DNA of 64,000 nucleotides from Bacteroidales bacterium. Lineage in GTDB: Bacteria; Bacteroidota; Bacteroidia; Bacteroidales; Muribaculaceae. Location of the stretch: NCBI GenBank assembly GCA_014800525.1, contig JAAVFV010000016.1, positions 1 to 64,000 on the forward strand, given 5' to 3'. This document shows positions 1 to 10,063 of this stretch, in pieces; the first letter of the stretch is position 1, and each line of letters starts with the position of its first letter. The notes below the pieces were generated by a model that was given only the letters and a program-made list of their open reading frames with translations, did not search any database and had not been told where the DNA came from. Both the position numbers and the translations under genes were made by a program.

Positions 1-1
1 T

Positions 2-385
2 GCAAGACTGAATTTTCGTCAGCTCGAAAAGACGCACATGATGGAGAATATTATCTACAATGAACTTCGTGTGAGGGGATTTAATGTTGACGTTGGAATA
101 GTACCATTGGTTATCCGCGATGAGAATGGGAGCCAAAAGCGAGTCAGCTATGAAGTAGACTTTGTAGCCAACAAGGGCAACCAAAGATATTATATACAGT
201 CCGCCTACCGACTTGACTCTGATGAAAAGATCGCACAGGAGCAAAACTCACTTCGCAACGTTGACGATTCATTCAAGAAGATAGTGATTGTAGGAAATCC
301 CATTTTAGTGGAAAGAGACAATAACGGTATCACGACCATGAGCGTGTATGACTTCTTATTGAAGGAAAACTCACTTGAACTGTAA
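2..385 (+). CDS. C-terminal part of a DUF4143-type AAA+ family ATP-binding protein (truncated by window start)
   Basis: Frame is open upstream of the listed ATG (ARLNFRQLEKTHMMENIIYNELRVRGFNVDVG...); EVDFVANKG and late IVIVGNP motifs resemble the C-terminal domain of DUF4143 ATPases. Confidence 0.7.
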   Translation, partial: ARLNFRQLEKTHMMENIIYNELRVRGFNVDVGIVPLVIRDENGSQKRVSYEVDFVANKGNQRYYIQSAYRLDSDEKIAQEQNSLRNVDDSFKKIVIVGNPILVERDNNGITTMSVYDFLLKENSLEL

Positions 386-628
386 CGATAAAATCGGATC
401 GAGGGGGTTCCCCTTGCAGGGGTGTTTTAGGTCGGTAGGAAGCCATTCGATTGTCTGACAAGAACACATCTTACAGAAGTAATAACATTTTTTGTGGGTT
501 GGGGTCTTAATCCGCTGGGGAGGGTCATGGGGAAGGGAAAGCGAGAGGGGGGAGAAAAAGAGGGGGAGTTTTGGAAAAGAGGATATAAAGAATTATATTT
601 GCATTTATAACCAATATTTGTATTAAAC

Positions 629-2053
629 TTGGATACAGATCCATTACCGTGTCCGGGCAACCCCGGAATTTCTTTATTACTGACACTCCTGACTAAGGTG
701 GAGCCTGCAGTTTCATTTCATGCGCCGCCTTCATGGATTGCTTGGTCGGCCCTTATATGTATAGTTATCCTGTGTCTTCTGGTCTCGGCTTTTGTTTCGG
801 GAAGCGAGATGGCATTTTTTGGCCTTACTCCCCAAGAACTCGAGGAAATTGGTAATTCCGATGATGCGGCAGATAAAAGAGTGTCTCGTTTGCTGAAGAA
901 TAGCGAGAAACTCCTCGCCACAATTCTGATATCGAATAATCTTGTCAATATCACAATGGTGGTATTGCTCACTTTCGCAATCGGTCAGACTGTGCACTTC
1001 CATAATGAAGTGGTCAGTTTTCTTGTCCAGACTGTGTTCATGACATTCCTTCTTCTCCTTTTCGGAGAGATATTTCCAAAACTTGTGGCACGCGGCCGCA
1101 CACTCAAATGGGTGCGTACTGCCTCGGGAGGAATTTCATTTCTTAATGCCCTCTTTTCTCCATTGTCACGACTGATGGTGAAAAGTTCCTTCATTGTCAA
1201 GCGGGTGGTTACGAAGAAAGAGGAGAAGGTATCGGCCGATGAACTCGGCACAGCACTCGAAATCTCGGATGTATCCGATGTCAAGGAGAAAGAGATGCTC
1301 GAGGGCATCCTTACATTCGGAGAGAAGAATGCCCGAGATATCATGATATCCCGGGTGGATGTCACGGCCATTGAATATCATGATTCATGGGAAGAGGCTA
1401 TGCGGGTGATTCTTGACTCAGGCTATTCGCGAATTCCTGTCTATGATACCTCACAGGATAGCATCCGGGGCATCTTATATAGTAAGGATTTATTACCCTA
1501 TATAGGCACGAGGAATCCGACATTCCGCTGGCAGAGCCTTCTGCGGGAGGCCTATTTTGTGCCGGAGTCGCGAATGATTGATGACCTGCTGGAAGACTTC
1601 CGAAAACGAAAGATTCATATCGCCATCGTTATTGATGAATATGGAGGAACTCAGGGAATCGTAACGCTGGAGGATATCATAGAGCAGATTGTCGGCGAGA
1701 TAGATGATGAATATGATGAAGTTGCATCTATGTATCGCAAGACCGGCCCGGATACCTATTATTTTGATGCCAAGATTCCGTTGGCCGATTTCTGCGAAGT
1801 GATGGGAATTGATGAAGATGAATTAGGGGATATCGGTGATGTGGAGACACTTGCCGGACTTATTCTCGATATGAAGGGAGACTTTCCTCAGCCAAAGGAG
1901 AGTTTCAAGAAATATGGAATGAAATTCCTTGTGCTGAAGATGGAGCGGCATAGGATTCAGAAAGTGAAGGTAACGAAGCTCCCTATTTCCGGACCTCACG
2001 ATTATAGCCCTAAAAAGCATAATCAGGATTCGGGAGATAAAAATGAAGTATGA
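629..2053 (+). CDS. gldE: Gliding motility-associated protein GldE / CNNM-CorC family transporter
   Basis: N-terminal DUF21 transmembrane region, CBS pair (ARDIMISRVDVTAIEY...GYSRIPVYDTSQDSIRGILYSKDLLPY), C-terminal CorC_HlyC domain; followed by a PPTase as commonly seen in Bacteroidales. Confidence 0.88.
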   Translation: MDTDPLPCPGNPGISLLLTLLTKVEPAVSFHAPPSWIAWSALICIVILCLLVSAFVSGSEMAFFGLTPQELEEIGNSDDAADKRVSRLLKNSEKLLATILISNNLVNITMVVLLTFAIGQTVHFHNEVVSFLVQTVFMTFLLLLFGEIFPKLVARGRTLKWVRTASGGISFLNALFSPLSRLMVKSSFIVKRVVTKKEEKVSADELGTALEISDVSDVKEKEMLEGILTFGEKNARDIMISRVDVTAIEYHDSWEEAMRVILDSGYSRIPVYDTSQDSIRGILYSKDLLPYIGTRNPTFRWQSLLREAYFVPESRMIDDLLEDFRKRKIHIAIVIDEYGGTQGIVTLEDIIEQIVGEIDDEYDEVASMYRKTGPDTYYFDAKIPLADFCEVMGIDEDELGDIGDVETLAGLILDMKGDFPQPKESFKKYGMKFLVLKMERHRIQKVKVTKLPISGPHDYSPKKHNQDSGDKNEV

Positions 2054-2073
2054 AAATCTTAATGAAAGATTAA

Positions 2074-2775
2074 ATGGAAACAGATTTCATATATTGGCGT
2101 CACCCGACTCTGCCGGGAATAAAGGTGGAGGAAGTATGTGGAGGTGAGGATAAGAAAGGGCGTCTCTGGGAGGAATTGGCACTTCAGGTGTATTGCGAGA
2201 ATGGGAAGGATGGTTATCGTGAGATAGGTCATTTTCAACAGGGAGCTCCATTTGTGAATGGAGAGGAATCACGTATATCGCTTTCGCATACATCGGGATT
2301 GCTCGTGGTGGCAACGCTGCCGGCCACTCCGGAAGTGGAGCTCTCCGACTTTAGCCTTCGTGCGGCAATGGGAGTTGACGCCGAGCGACTGGATAGAGTG
2401 GAGCAGGTGAGACGCGTTCAGAGCAAATTCCTCTCCACGGCGGAAAAGGAACTGGTTGGGGAGGATGGCATAAAATTGATTGTGGCCTGGACAGCGAAAG
2501 AGGCGGCTTACAAGGCCGTATTGGGCGACGGTCTTGATCTGATTGAGGATATCCGTATCGAACAGCTTCCGGGAATAAGTCCCGCCGTGCCGGTCTATGA
2601 AAAATCGGAGTTCCCTGAAATCACCTACGGTAGAGCAATCGTGCGTCGACAGGCAAAAGATGAATCCGGCGAAAGAGAGGAAGTGGAGCTATCCTTGTAT
2701 AGTTATGAATCCGAAGATTGTATAGTCACATTAGCCTTCTCTCCTAAGTGTGCCAAATTCGGGTCAAAATTCTAA
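2074..2775 (+). CDS. 4'-phosphopantetheinyl transferase superfamily protein
   Basis: MGVDAERLDR...FLSTAEKELV...AWTAKEAAYKAV signature; 20 nt downstream of gldE. Confidence 0.85.
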   Translation: METDFIYWRHPTLPGIKVEEVCGGEDKKGRLWEELALQVYCENGKDGYREIGHFQQGAPFVNGEESRISLSHTSGLLVVATLPATPEVELSDFSLRAAMGVDAERLDRVEQVRRVQSKFLSTAEKELVGEDGIKLIVAWTAKEAAYKAVLGDGLDLIEDIRIEQLPGISPAVPVYEKSEFPEITYGRAIVRRQAKDESGEREEVELSLYSYESEDCIVTLAFSPKCAKFGSKF

Positions 2776-2994
2776 GGGTTATCTTTACGCGGCTGAACCT
2801 GAAAATTATTCTTTCAATTGAATAATCAGGAAATGCAAGAGATAAAGGCATGATATTGCTTAACGGAGACGAGACTGTAAAATTTTATATAAAAACCAAA
2901 GGCAATTAAACCTTTGGAGGCGGTGGATGGTCTAAAAATTGAGGAAAATAAGTTTTGACAACGTCAAAATGAACATTAAAGGGGTGGATGGATA

Positions 2995-3024
2995 TTGAGA
3001 ATTAGGAAATATTGTGTATATTTG
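2995..3024 (+). promoter_or_regulatory. Bacteroidetes-type promoter for HTH gene (TTG-N19-TATATTTG)
   Basis: TTG at 2995-2997, 19-nt spacer, TATATTTG (TAnnTTTG) at 3017-3024. Confidence 0.6.
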
Positions 3025-3057
3025 TAGAGATAAATCATAACAACACTTAAATACACC

Positions 3058-3258
3058 ATGGAAATAGGAAACATTATTCGCAGCAGACGTCAAAGTCTAC
3101 GTTCCACACAGATCGCATTGGCAGAAATGTCAGGGGTGAGCGTTCGGATGATCAAGGCGATTGAGGGAGGATATGCCAATCCTTCAATCAAGACACTCAC
3201 CAAAATTCTCGGTCCTCTCGGCTTGAAACTCCAGATAGTAGATAAGAGCGACGACTGA
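3058..3258 (+). CDS. XRE-family HTH protein, HipB-like
   Basis: IIRSRRQSLRSTQIALAEMSGVSVRMIKAIEGGYANPSIKTLTKILGPLGLKL; HipB-like HTH. Confidence 0.8.
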   Translation: MEIGNIIRSRRQSLRSTQIALAEMSGVSVRMIKAIEGGYANPSIKTLTKILGPLGLKLQIVDKSDD

Positions 3259-3436
3259 TTAAGAGCCTATAGAAAGGCCAGTTTATAACGGCTTTCGCAA
3301 AGCTAAGATTTTTAGCCTGAAAAAGGCTGACAGAGGCCAAAATAAAGGGCCATCAAGGTTGAATCATTTATAGAATCATTATCAATGACAAGGAGAATCT
3401 GAAATATAAATTCTTCTTGGATTCTAAAAAATTCAT

Positions 3437-3467
3437 AGGGCTGACTCCTGCGACAGAAGTCAGCCCT
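3437..3467. terminator. Hairpin downstream of GHL10 gene / HTH gene
   Basis: 10-bp perfect stem agggctgact...agtcagccct. Confidence 0.45.
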
Positions 3468-3504
3468 ACTTCATAGAATTATATCATTAATCATTAATCA
3501 TTTA

Positions 3505-4998
3505 TCATTTATCATAGAGATAGATGGGAGCCGACTCACGATTCATACGGTCGACTGCTGTTACAGCAAACGTTACTCCCTTTTCATTATCCGGCAGAGC
3601 CACACGAGTGTAAGGCGTGATTGAAATGATGGTCTGCGGATCATTGATATTCTGCTCCTCTCCGGGATAAAATTCATATACCACATATTTTACAGCATCT
3701 GTCTCCGACTCATGATGCTTACGCCCCGGAGCTTTCCATGTCAGAAACTTCTTTCCATCCTGAATCTCAATGCTGATATCCTTCACCTGTTGGGGGCCTT
3801 TCTTCTGATCACCATAAGCAGGCGGAAGAGCAAGAGATGAATAATGATCGGAAGCCATGGCTGTGCGGGCACCTTTATAATTCCCGGTCAGCCAATAACC
3901 ATGAAACCATATCGAGCCCTTCACATTCGGCAACGAGCGGGAGATCTCTATCTTTGTGGCAAGCTCATTGGGGCGCCCGGCTTTGGGATCAGGGGCGTTC
4001 ATTGTACGCTGCAATTCCTGGCCGATATAGATATCAGTGCCATAAGCATTATCACTCCACCATTTGGCAAGACCCCGGCTGGGAGCCACCTTCTTATCGA
4101 GTTCCCAATAGAGTTGCGGAGAAAGATAGTCGACCCAGCCATTTTTAGCCCAGAGCAGGATATCGGCATAAAGACTATCATAATTCTCGAGACCATTGCT
4201 GTCGCTACCGCGCGGATCATTCTTCTTATTACGCCATATACCGAACGGACTGATACCGAAGCGGACCCAGGGCTTTGTCTCCTTGATAGTGGAATGCAGT
4301 TGCTCGATTAATAGATCCACATTATGCCGGCGCCAGTCGCCACGATTCATCCCATTGCCAAACTTCTTATAGCTCGCATCATCAGGAATCGCTTTTCCCG
4401 GGACAGGATATGGATAGAAATAATCATCAATATGGATTGCATCCACATCATAGCGGCTCACGATATCCTCGACCACCTTGCAGATGAAATCACGGTTTTC
4501 CTGATAGGCCGGATCAAAAAGCACCTTCCCATCATAGCGGAAGAAACGCTCCGGATATTTATTGGCCATATGCGACGGGGGAAGCACCTCGGAGGGATTT
4601 GAAGTGACACGGTAAGGGTTAAGCCAGGCATGAAGTTCCATTCCACGCTTATGGGCCTCCTCGATAGCAAATTCCAATGGATCCCATATCGGATCGGGAG
4701 CTTTGCCGCGCTTACCTGTCAGCCATGAACTCCATGGTTCAAGCTCCGAACGATAGGCTGCATCAGCTGTGGGACGCACCTGGAACACTACGGCGTTGAT
4801 GCCCGCTTCCTGAAGAAGATCGAATTGCTTGCGTATGTAATCACGTTGCTGCGCGGGATTCATCTTCATCCATTGAGTCTGGCCGATAAGATGCATCCAG
4901 GCACCACGAAACTCACGCTTTGGAGCCTCCGGGGAAGCCGCCCCGCAAGTGAGTAAGGAGAAGAGTGCAAGAAATAAGAATGAAATATATTTTCTCAT
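3505..4998 (-). CDS. Family 10-like glycosyl hydrolase (GHL10/DUF187, YngK-like) lipoprotein
   Basis: Signal peptide with SLLTCG; EFRGAWMHLIGQTQW...DAIHIDDYFYPYP...FGISPFGIWRN motifs. Confidence 0.88.
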   Translation of the reverse strand: MRKYISFLFLALFSLLTCGAASPEAPKREFRGAWMHLIGQTQWMKMNPAQQRDYIRKQFDLLQEAGINAVVFQVRPTADAAYRSELEPWSSWLTGKRGKAPDPIWDPLEFAIEEAHKRGMELHAWLNPYRVTSNPSEVLPPSHMANKYPERFFRYDGKVLFDPAYQENRDFICKVVEDIVSRYDVDAIHIDDYFYPYPVPGKAIPDDASYKKFGNGMNRGDWRRHNVDLLIEQLHSTIKETKPWVRFGISPFGIWRNKKNDPRGSDSNGLENYDSLYADILLWAKNGWVDYLSPQLYWELDKKVAPSRGLAKWWSDNAYGTDIYIGQELQRTMNAPDPKAGRPNELATKIEISRSLPNVKGSIWFHGYWLTGNYKGARTAMASDHYSSLALPPAYGDQKKGPQQVKDISIEIQDGKKFLTWKAPGRKHHESETDAVKYVVYEFYPGEEQNINDPQTIISITPYTRVALPDNEKGVTFAVTAVDRMNRESAPIYLYDK

Positions 4999-5029
4999 GT
5001 ATTCTAATCAGTTTAAAGGATAGAGTGCC

Positions 5030-5800
5030 TCAGATTTGTGCTCCGATTCCGAAGAGCGCATAATCGTACCACACAGGATCATCCGGACGCAAAGTTCGAA
5101 GAGAGGACGTGAGTTGTTCCACGCTTTTACGATCATTGGCTTTTCGGGTGAGCAGACCAAGATTACGGGCAGTATTGCCTACATGCACATCCATCGGGAT
5201 ATATAGCTTCGACTTCGGTATGGATTTCCATATTCCCATATCGACAATGCCATCATCGCGCACCATCCAACGAAGCGCCATATTGATTCGCTTCAGGGCA
5301 GTCTGATCAAGATTTCGTGGAAGACATCTCGAATCTCCCCGGCCATCGTTAGCCGAATCAAATTCGGCAATCATATTCTTTACAAGCTCCCAAGCCGGCA
5401 TTTCCGAATCGCCCACCTTATTCGCTTCTGCAAACGCATCCAGCGACGGATAGCGGGAATAAATCTTTCGGAGTCCGCGAAGATAATGCTTGAGATTGCG
5501 GGCAAAGAAAGTGCGATGAAGATTCATATTATCCGGCAGATCCTCATAGCCCTCCTCCATGGTATATTTGAAAGGCTCGCCATCCATCAGGGAGAGGATT
5601 CGATCCGCATTCCGACAGATCATCTTTCGGTTTCCCCAGGCGATAGTGGCACTCAAGAGCGCCGCAATCTCTATATCGCGCTGATCGGCAAAACGGCGTG
5701 GGAACTGCACGGGATCATCGGCAATAAAAGCCGGACTATTGATTCGCGCAGCCTCTTCATCAAGAAGCTGCGCGATATCTGAAGGAATGGAATGTGTCAT
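5030..5800 (-). CDS. TIGR02757/DUF2400 family protein
   Basis: Family pattern: FPRRFADQRDIEIAALLSATIAWGNRKMI ... PMDVHVGNTARNLGLL. Confidence 0.85.
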   Translation of the reverse strand: MTHSIPSDIAQLLDEEAARINSPAFIADDPVQFPRRFADQRDIEIAALLSATIAWGNRKMICRNADRILSLMDGEPFKYTMEEGYEDLPDNMNLHRTFFARNLKHYLRGLRKIYSRYPSLDAFAEANKVGDSEMPAWELVKNMIAEFDSANDGRGDSRCLPRNLDQTALKRINMALRWMVRDDGIVDMGIWKSIPKSKLYIPMDVHVGNTARNLGLLTRKANDRKSVEQLTSSLRTLRPDDPVWYDYALFGIGAQI

Positions 5801-6135
5801 TTCAACTGTCGGGCAATATCTGGATTTACTGTACGAATCGTAGAAACAAATCCGGAATCAAATGCGGCCGCCGCCTCACGTCTCCCGGAAGTGTCGTAGA
5901 CACATCTGCGTGCACGGGCCTCAAGGAGATTGCGCTGGAGTTCGGCGGTATCTTTCCAATCGCGGTTGATAAATATCCGGGCCGCCTCACGACCTGCCAT
6001 CATAGCGGCCTCAACATCGGCTGCCGCCTCCTCACCATTCTCAAAACGGGCGGTTGCATTCCGGCCGCATCCCTGAATTGCTATTCCGCCGATCACGGTC
6101 AGCAGAATCACATATAAAAGACTTTTCATCGCCAT
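5797..6135 (-). CDS. Small hypothetical lipoprotein
   Basis: Lipobox-like IAIQGC; 4-nt overlap with downstream DUF2400 gene and adjoining the upstream S9 peptidase gene. Confidence 0.65.
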   Translation of the reverse strand: MAMKSLLYVILLTVIGGIAIQGCGRNATARFENGEEAAADVEAAMMAGREAARIFINRDWKDTAELQRNLLEARARRCVYDTSGRREAAAAFDSGFVSTIRTVNPDIARQLK

Positions 6136-8654
6136 TAATCGTTACCGTAAAGAGAATTCCACCAGCGGGGATCATCCTGCAGCCATTTGGCAAACCATGC
6201 CATGATGGTGTTCTGCCAGAGTTGCTTGCGGTCGAAATTCGAGATCACATGATTCTCATCCTCCACGGTGATGAATTCCACCTCGCGTCCGAGCACCCGC
6301 AGAGCATTGAAGAGCTGGATGCTCTCGCCGATAGGCACATTGGTATCCTGAGTGCCATGGAGAAGGAGGAGGGGAGTATGAATCTTATCGGCATTGAAGA
6401 GAGAGCCCTGCTTGGTGTAGAGTTCCGGATCGGTCCAGGGGTAACTCTTGGCCGCCGCAACCGAATTGTACGAATAGCCCCAGAAGCCTTCGCCCCAGTA
6501 ACTGGTCACATTGGATATACCGGCATGCGACACGGCCGCTGCGAAGATATCGGTAAGAGTCTGGAGATATTGGGTCATGAACCCGCCGTATGAAGCTCCG
6601 AGACATCCGATTTTCTTACGGTCGACAAACGGATGAGCATCGCAGAAACGTTTTACGCCATCAATGATTTCCTCTGCCGTCTGCTTACCCCAGGCATTGA
6701 CATGGCGAGCTGAAAACTCCTGTCCATAGCCGGTGGTGCCGCTGGGATTGATCACATACACCACATAATCGCGCGAGGCAAACACCTGTGGGGAATAGAG
6801 ATGGTGCATGGCAGCTGAGGAAGGGGAGGTGCCGCCGTAATAATAGACGATCAATGGATACTTCTTGGAGGGATCGAAATCCGGAGGCAGACACATGAAG
6901 CCATCGATCTCCGTTCCATCCTTATATGTAAATTTCCAAGGCTCCATCTTTCCGAACTTCACATCCTTGAGGGTGGCTGACATCGGATCGGCGATCACCT
7001 GCTGTTTTCCGGTCTTGACATCCATCAGCCAAGCGGCCCCGGTGTCGGTGAAATCGCCTGCCACATAAGCCAGCCAACGGCCATCGCGGTCGCCCATTGA
7101 GAACCGCATCACATATCCAAGTTCCGAATCAAGTTTATCAATCTTCCCCGAAGCCGGATCAAGACGATAAAGATAGCTGTAGAATCCGGTTTCTCCACGG
7201 AAATAGATCTTATTATCAATGCGGTTCCAGACCGGAGAGCCTTCCACGGCCGGATCAAAATCGCGAGTGGAAGCCGTGACTTTTCCTGAAGCTATATCAT
7301 AGATGAATCCCTGGTTATCGAAAGCATTAGGGATCGGATGGTTTCCGGCATTGACACCAATCTCGCCAAACGCCTGCGGAGCGCCGGTGATGAAAAGACG
7401 CTTCGCATCCGGAGAATATACGGCGCCGGTGATATATCCGTTATCGGCTATTATTGTATCAGTGGCAAAGGTGGAGAGATCCATCTGAATCAGCGAAGTG
7501 AGATAGAAAGGATATTCCGACGGAGTCTGTCGCTGAACCATATAGAGCATCTTACGGCCATCGGCTGTGAAATCCGTAATAGAAGTTGTTCCTCCACCAT
7601 AGGTTAATGGAATCGACACTCCTGACGCCAGCTCATAGCGCATAATATAATATCTGTCGCGATTGCCGGGAATACGATCATCGGGACTCTGCACACGGCG
7701 CATCACACCCTCATCCTTTGTTCCCTCCACAATCTTATAATAATAGAAATATTTTCCATCGGGAGAGAGGGTGAAGTTTGTGGATGGAATGCCGGAGGCT
7801 ACACGTGCCGTGGTCATCGCAGGGAGATCCATACGATAGAGGTCGGCATTATCATTATCTCCTGAAGTGTAATAAATCGAATTGGAAACCGGAGCCCATT
7901 TCGACGACCATGGGAGATTTGAATTCAGGATCTTACCGGATGCTGTCTCGGAGAGCACGCAATGGCGTAAGGTCTTGGAGGCCGAAAGCGTCTCGGCATA
8001 GAAAGTGAGGAGATACTTTCCATCCGGGGAGAGGCTGACAGATGATACCCGTTTGCCGATCATAGTATGAAGAGGAGTGAAGCGTTCGGGAATGGCGGGG
8101 CCGGATTCCAGAGTCACATCCTTGAATTTCTCATCAGGCACAAACTCCACCATGAATTCGCCGGCACCCTTATCATCGGGCAGGGAGAGAAGATTGACCG
8201 TGATATCATACACAGCCTCCGGAAGGAGTTCGATAGCACCGGACACTTCAGTCGGAATAGAATCGGATGTCGACTTCTTTGCCAAAGAAGTGCCATTAAC
8301 GAGCAGATCGGCCATACCGGAGGAATGCAACACGAGTTTACCCTTCGCAAAACGATTGGCGCGTATACGGCTTTTAGCCGAAGAAAGAGCCGGTCCCTTT
8401 GCCGATATATGGAAATGTCCGGCGGTATCGGGAAGGATTGTGGTCCAGTCCTGAGCCAGATTCTTGAGCGCATTCACCGACCGGCTATCGAGAAGACTCT
8501 TTTTATCGAAAGGATTCTCTTTCTGCAGCGAATCGGGGACTGCCGGAATCGCGAGCGATACCGGGGGTGTGACACGGAACCCGGTAACGGTATAGGCAGA
8601 AGCGGCTCCAGCCATAGCGAGCAGAATGGAGCCTGCAAGATACGTCTTATTCAT
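6135..8654 (-). CDS. S9 family peptidase (DPP IV/prolyl oligopeptidase type)
   Basis: WD40-like beta-propeller plus catalytic GASYGGF, later GTQDTNVP and DENH motifs; signal peptide. Confidence 0.92.
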   Translation of the reverse strand: MNKTYLAGSILLAMAGAASAYTVTGFRVTPPVSLAIPAVPDSLQKENPFDKKSLLDSRSVNALKNLAQDWTTILPDTAGHFHISAKGPALSSAKSRIRANRFAKGKLVLHSSGMADLLVNGTSLAKKSTSDSIPTEVSGAIELLPEAVYDITVNLLSLPDDKGAGEFMVEFVPDEKFKDVTLESGPAIPERFTPLHTMIGKRVSSVSLSPDGKYLLTFYAETLSASKTLRHCVLSETASGKILNSNLPWSSKWAPVSNSIYYTSGDNDNADLYRMDLPAMTTARVASGIPSTNFTLSPDGKYFYYYKIVEGTKDEGVMRRVQSPDDRIPGNRDRYYIMRYELASGVSIPLTYGGGTTSITDFTADGRKMLYMVQRQTPSEYPFYLTSLIQMDLSTFATDTIIADNGYITGAVYSPDAKRLFITGAPQAFGEIGVNAGNHPIPNAFDNQGFIYDIASGKVTASTRDFDPAVEGSPVWNRIDNKIYFRGETGFYSYLYRLDPASGKIDKLDSELGYVMRFSMGDRDGRWLAYVAGDFTDTGAAWLMDVKTGKQQVIADPMSATLKDVKFGKMEPWKFTYKDGTEIDGFMCLPPDFDPSKKYPLIVYYYGGTSPSSAAMHHLYSPQVFASRDYVVYVINPSGTTGYGQEFSARHVNAWGKQTAEEIIDGVKRFCDAHPFVDRKKIGCLGASYGGFMTQYLQTLTDIFAAAVSHAGISNVTSYWGEGFWGYSYNSVAAAKSYPWTDPELYTKQGSLFNADKIHTPLLLLHGTQDTNVPIGESIQLFNALRVLGREVEFITVEDENHVISNFDRKQLWQNTIMAWFAKWLQDDPRWWNSLYGND

Positions 8655-8672
8655 AAGCTTAATATTCGAGGC

Positions 8673-9221
8673 TTAATATTCGTATGACACCACTTTCTTC
8701 ATCTTCACATGATAGATGAGATTACTATAAGGACGGATACTGTTTATGGTGCGGGCGCCATATCCCGAGATGTATGGAATCACTAAAGTCACCGTGTCTC
8801 CCTCATGCATATTGAGCATAGCGGCCCACATACCGACAATATTCTGATTCGGCTTGCTGCGATAGATGCTGTCGCCATAGGCGGCAGTATTGGAAAATGA
8901 ATTCCCGAGATCATTCCCATCTATATCCTCAAGGGCATAGGTGATATCCACGGTCGAATTTGAGAGCGGCTTCAGATTGCGGGCGGTAAGGGAAGTATCG
9001 TTATGCCATTTGATATAGACGCTGTTGAGCGAGGCCCATGAGGGAATCACCTTAGTGAAATCCTCCTTCCCTGCTTGAATCTGGGAGTCAAGGAAGGTGA
9101 TGTAGGCATCGTTTTCTCTCTTCCAGTCGAGAAACTCCTTGGAATCGTCATCGTCGCCCATGCAGCTTGTGAGAGCCAGCAGGAGAAGAGGAAGAGAAAG
9201 AAAGGCTTTATTGAATGTCAT
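8673..9221 (-). CDS. FKBP-type peptidyl-prolyl isomerase-like lipoprotein
   Basis: LALTSCMGDD lipobox; VDITYALEDIDGNDLGNSF and MHEGDTVTLVIPYISGYG pattern of FKBP-like proteins. Confidence 0.7.
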   Translation of the reverse strand: MTFNKAFLSLPLLLLALTSCMGDDDDSKEFLDWKRENDAYITFLDSQIQAGKEDFTKVIPSWASLNSVYIKWHNDTSLTARNLKPLSNSTVDITYALEDIDGNDLGNSFSNTAAYGDSIYRSKPNQNIVGMWAAMLNMHEGDTVTLVIPYISGYGARTINSIRPYSNLIYHVKMKKVVSYEY

Positions 9222-9291
9222 TGTTAATCAGTTGTTAAGAGAAGTCTCAGCGGGTTTTGCTGAGATATTTCCCGGTGATATTTACGAAGGA

Positions 9292-9888
9292 TCAGAATTC
9301 CACTGTCGGAGCTTTCTGCGCACCGGCTTCTGCCTTGAACTGCGGTTTCTCCTTGAATCCGAACCAGCCTGCATAGATTGTGGTCGGGAATTTCTTGATA
9401 GCCGTATTATACTCCTTCACGGCCTCCGTATAACGGCGGCGTTCGGTAGCGATACGGTTTTCAGTGCCCTCGAGCTGGGTCTGAAGATTCATAAAATTTG
9501 TATTTGCCTTCAGATCGGGATAAGCCTCATGCACTGCATTCACATAGATATCGAGTGCTCCCTTCAGACGGCTCTGGGCCTCCTGATACTGCTCGATATT
9601 CTCCTGAGGATTTTCCACACTCTGAGCTGCATTGTAAGCCTTTGTCAGACCGGCGCGTGCATTGGTGACATTCTCAAGAGTCTGGCTTTCATGAGTGGCG
9701 TAGCCCTTCACTGTATTCACGAGATTGGGAATCAGGTCGGCACGGCGCTGATACTGATTCTCAACCTGTGCCCAGCTCTGGTCCACTTCCTGCTGCTTTT
9801 CCACAAGAGAATTATAATTACAGGACGACAGACCGGAAGCTGCGCAGAATGCCAGGATGGCAAAAAGAATCTTGACTGTAAATTTCAT
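9292..9888 (-). CDS. LemA family protein
   Basis: NSLVEKQQEVDQSWAQVENQYQRRADLIPNLVNTVKGYA...; start set to MKFTVKILF at 9888 rather than the longer ORF start 9948. Confidence 0.93.
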   Translation of the reverse strand: MKFTVKILFAILAFCAASGLSSCNYNSLVEKQQEVDQSWAQVENQYQRRADLIPNLVNTVKGYATHESQTLENVTNARAGLTKAYNAAQSVENPQENIEQYQEAQSRLKGALDIYVNAVHEAYPDLKANTNFMNLQTQLEGTENRIATERRRYTEAVKEYNTAIKKFPTTIYAGWFGFKEKPQFKAEAGAQKAPTVEF

Positions 9889-10063
9889 AAAGTCCGAGAT
9901 TTTAGGGTGAGAGAATAGAGGTTGGTTCATATAAACCCGATATTCCAATTTCCGTAGAATAATCTGCAGAAATTGGAATTATCGGAAGCTAAGTTTATAC
10001 TTTTATTGTATGAGGGGCCGTTCCCGAAATTTCATAAATTTCTATGAGCGGCATTGGGAATTA

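Noticed and set aside
3259-3504. hipA remnant downstream of hipB
   Set aside because: No frame in this stretch gave recognisable HipA motifs by eye.
3484-3514. taatcattaatcatttatcatttatcat short tandem repeat
   Set aside because: Simple low-complexity AT repeat at a gene 3' end; no further support for function.
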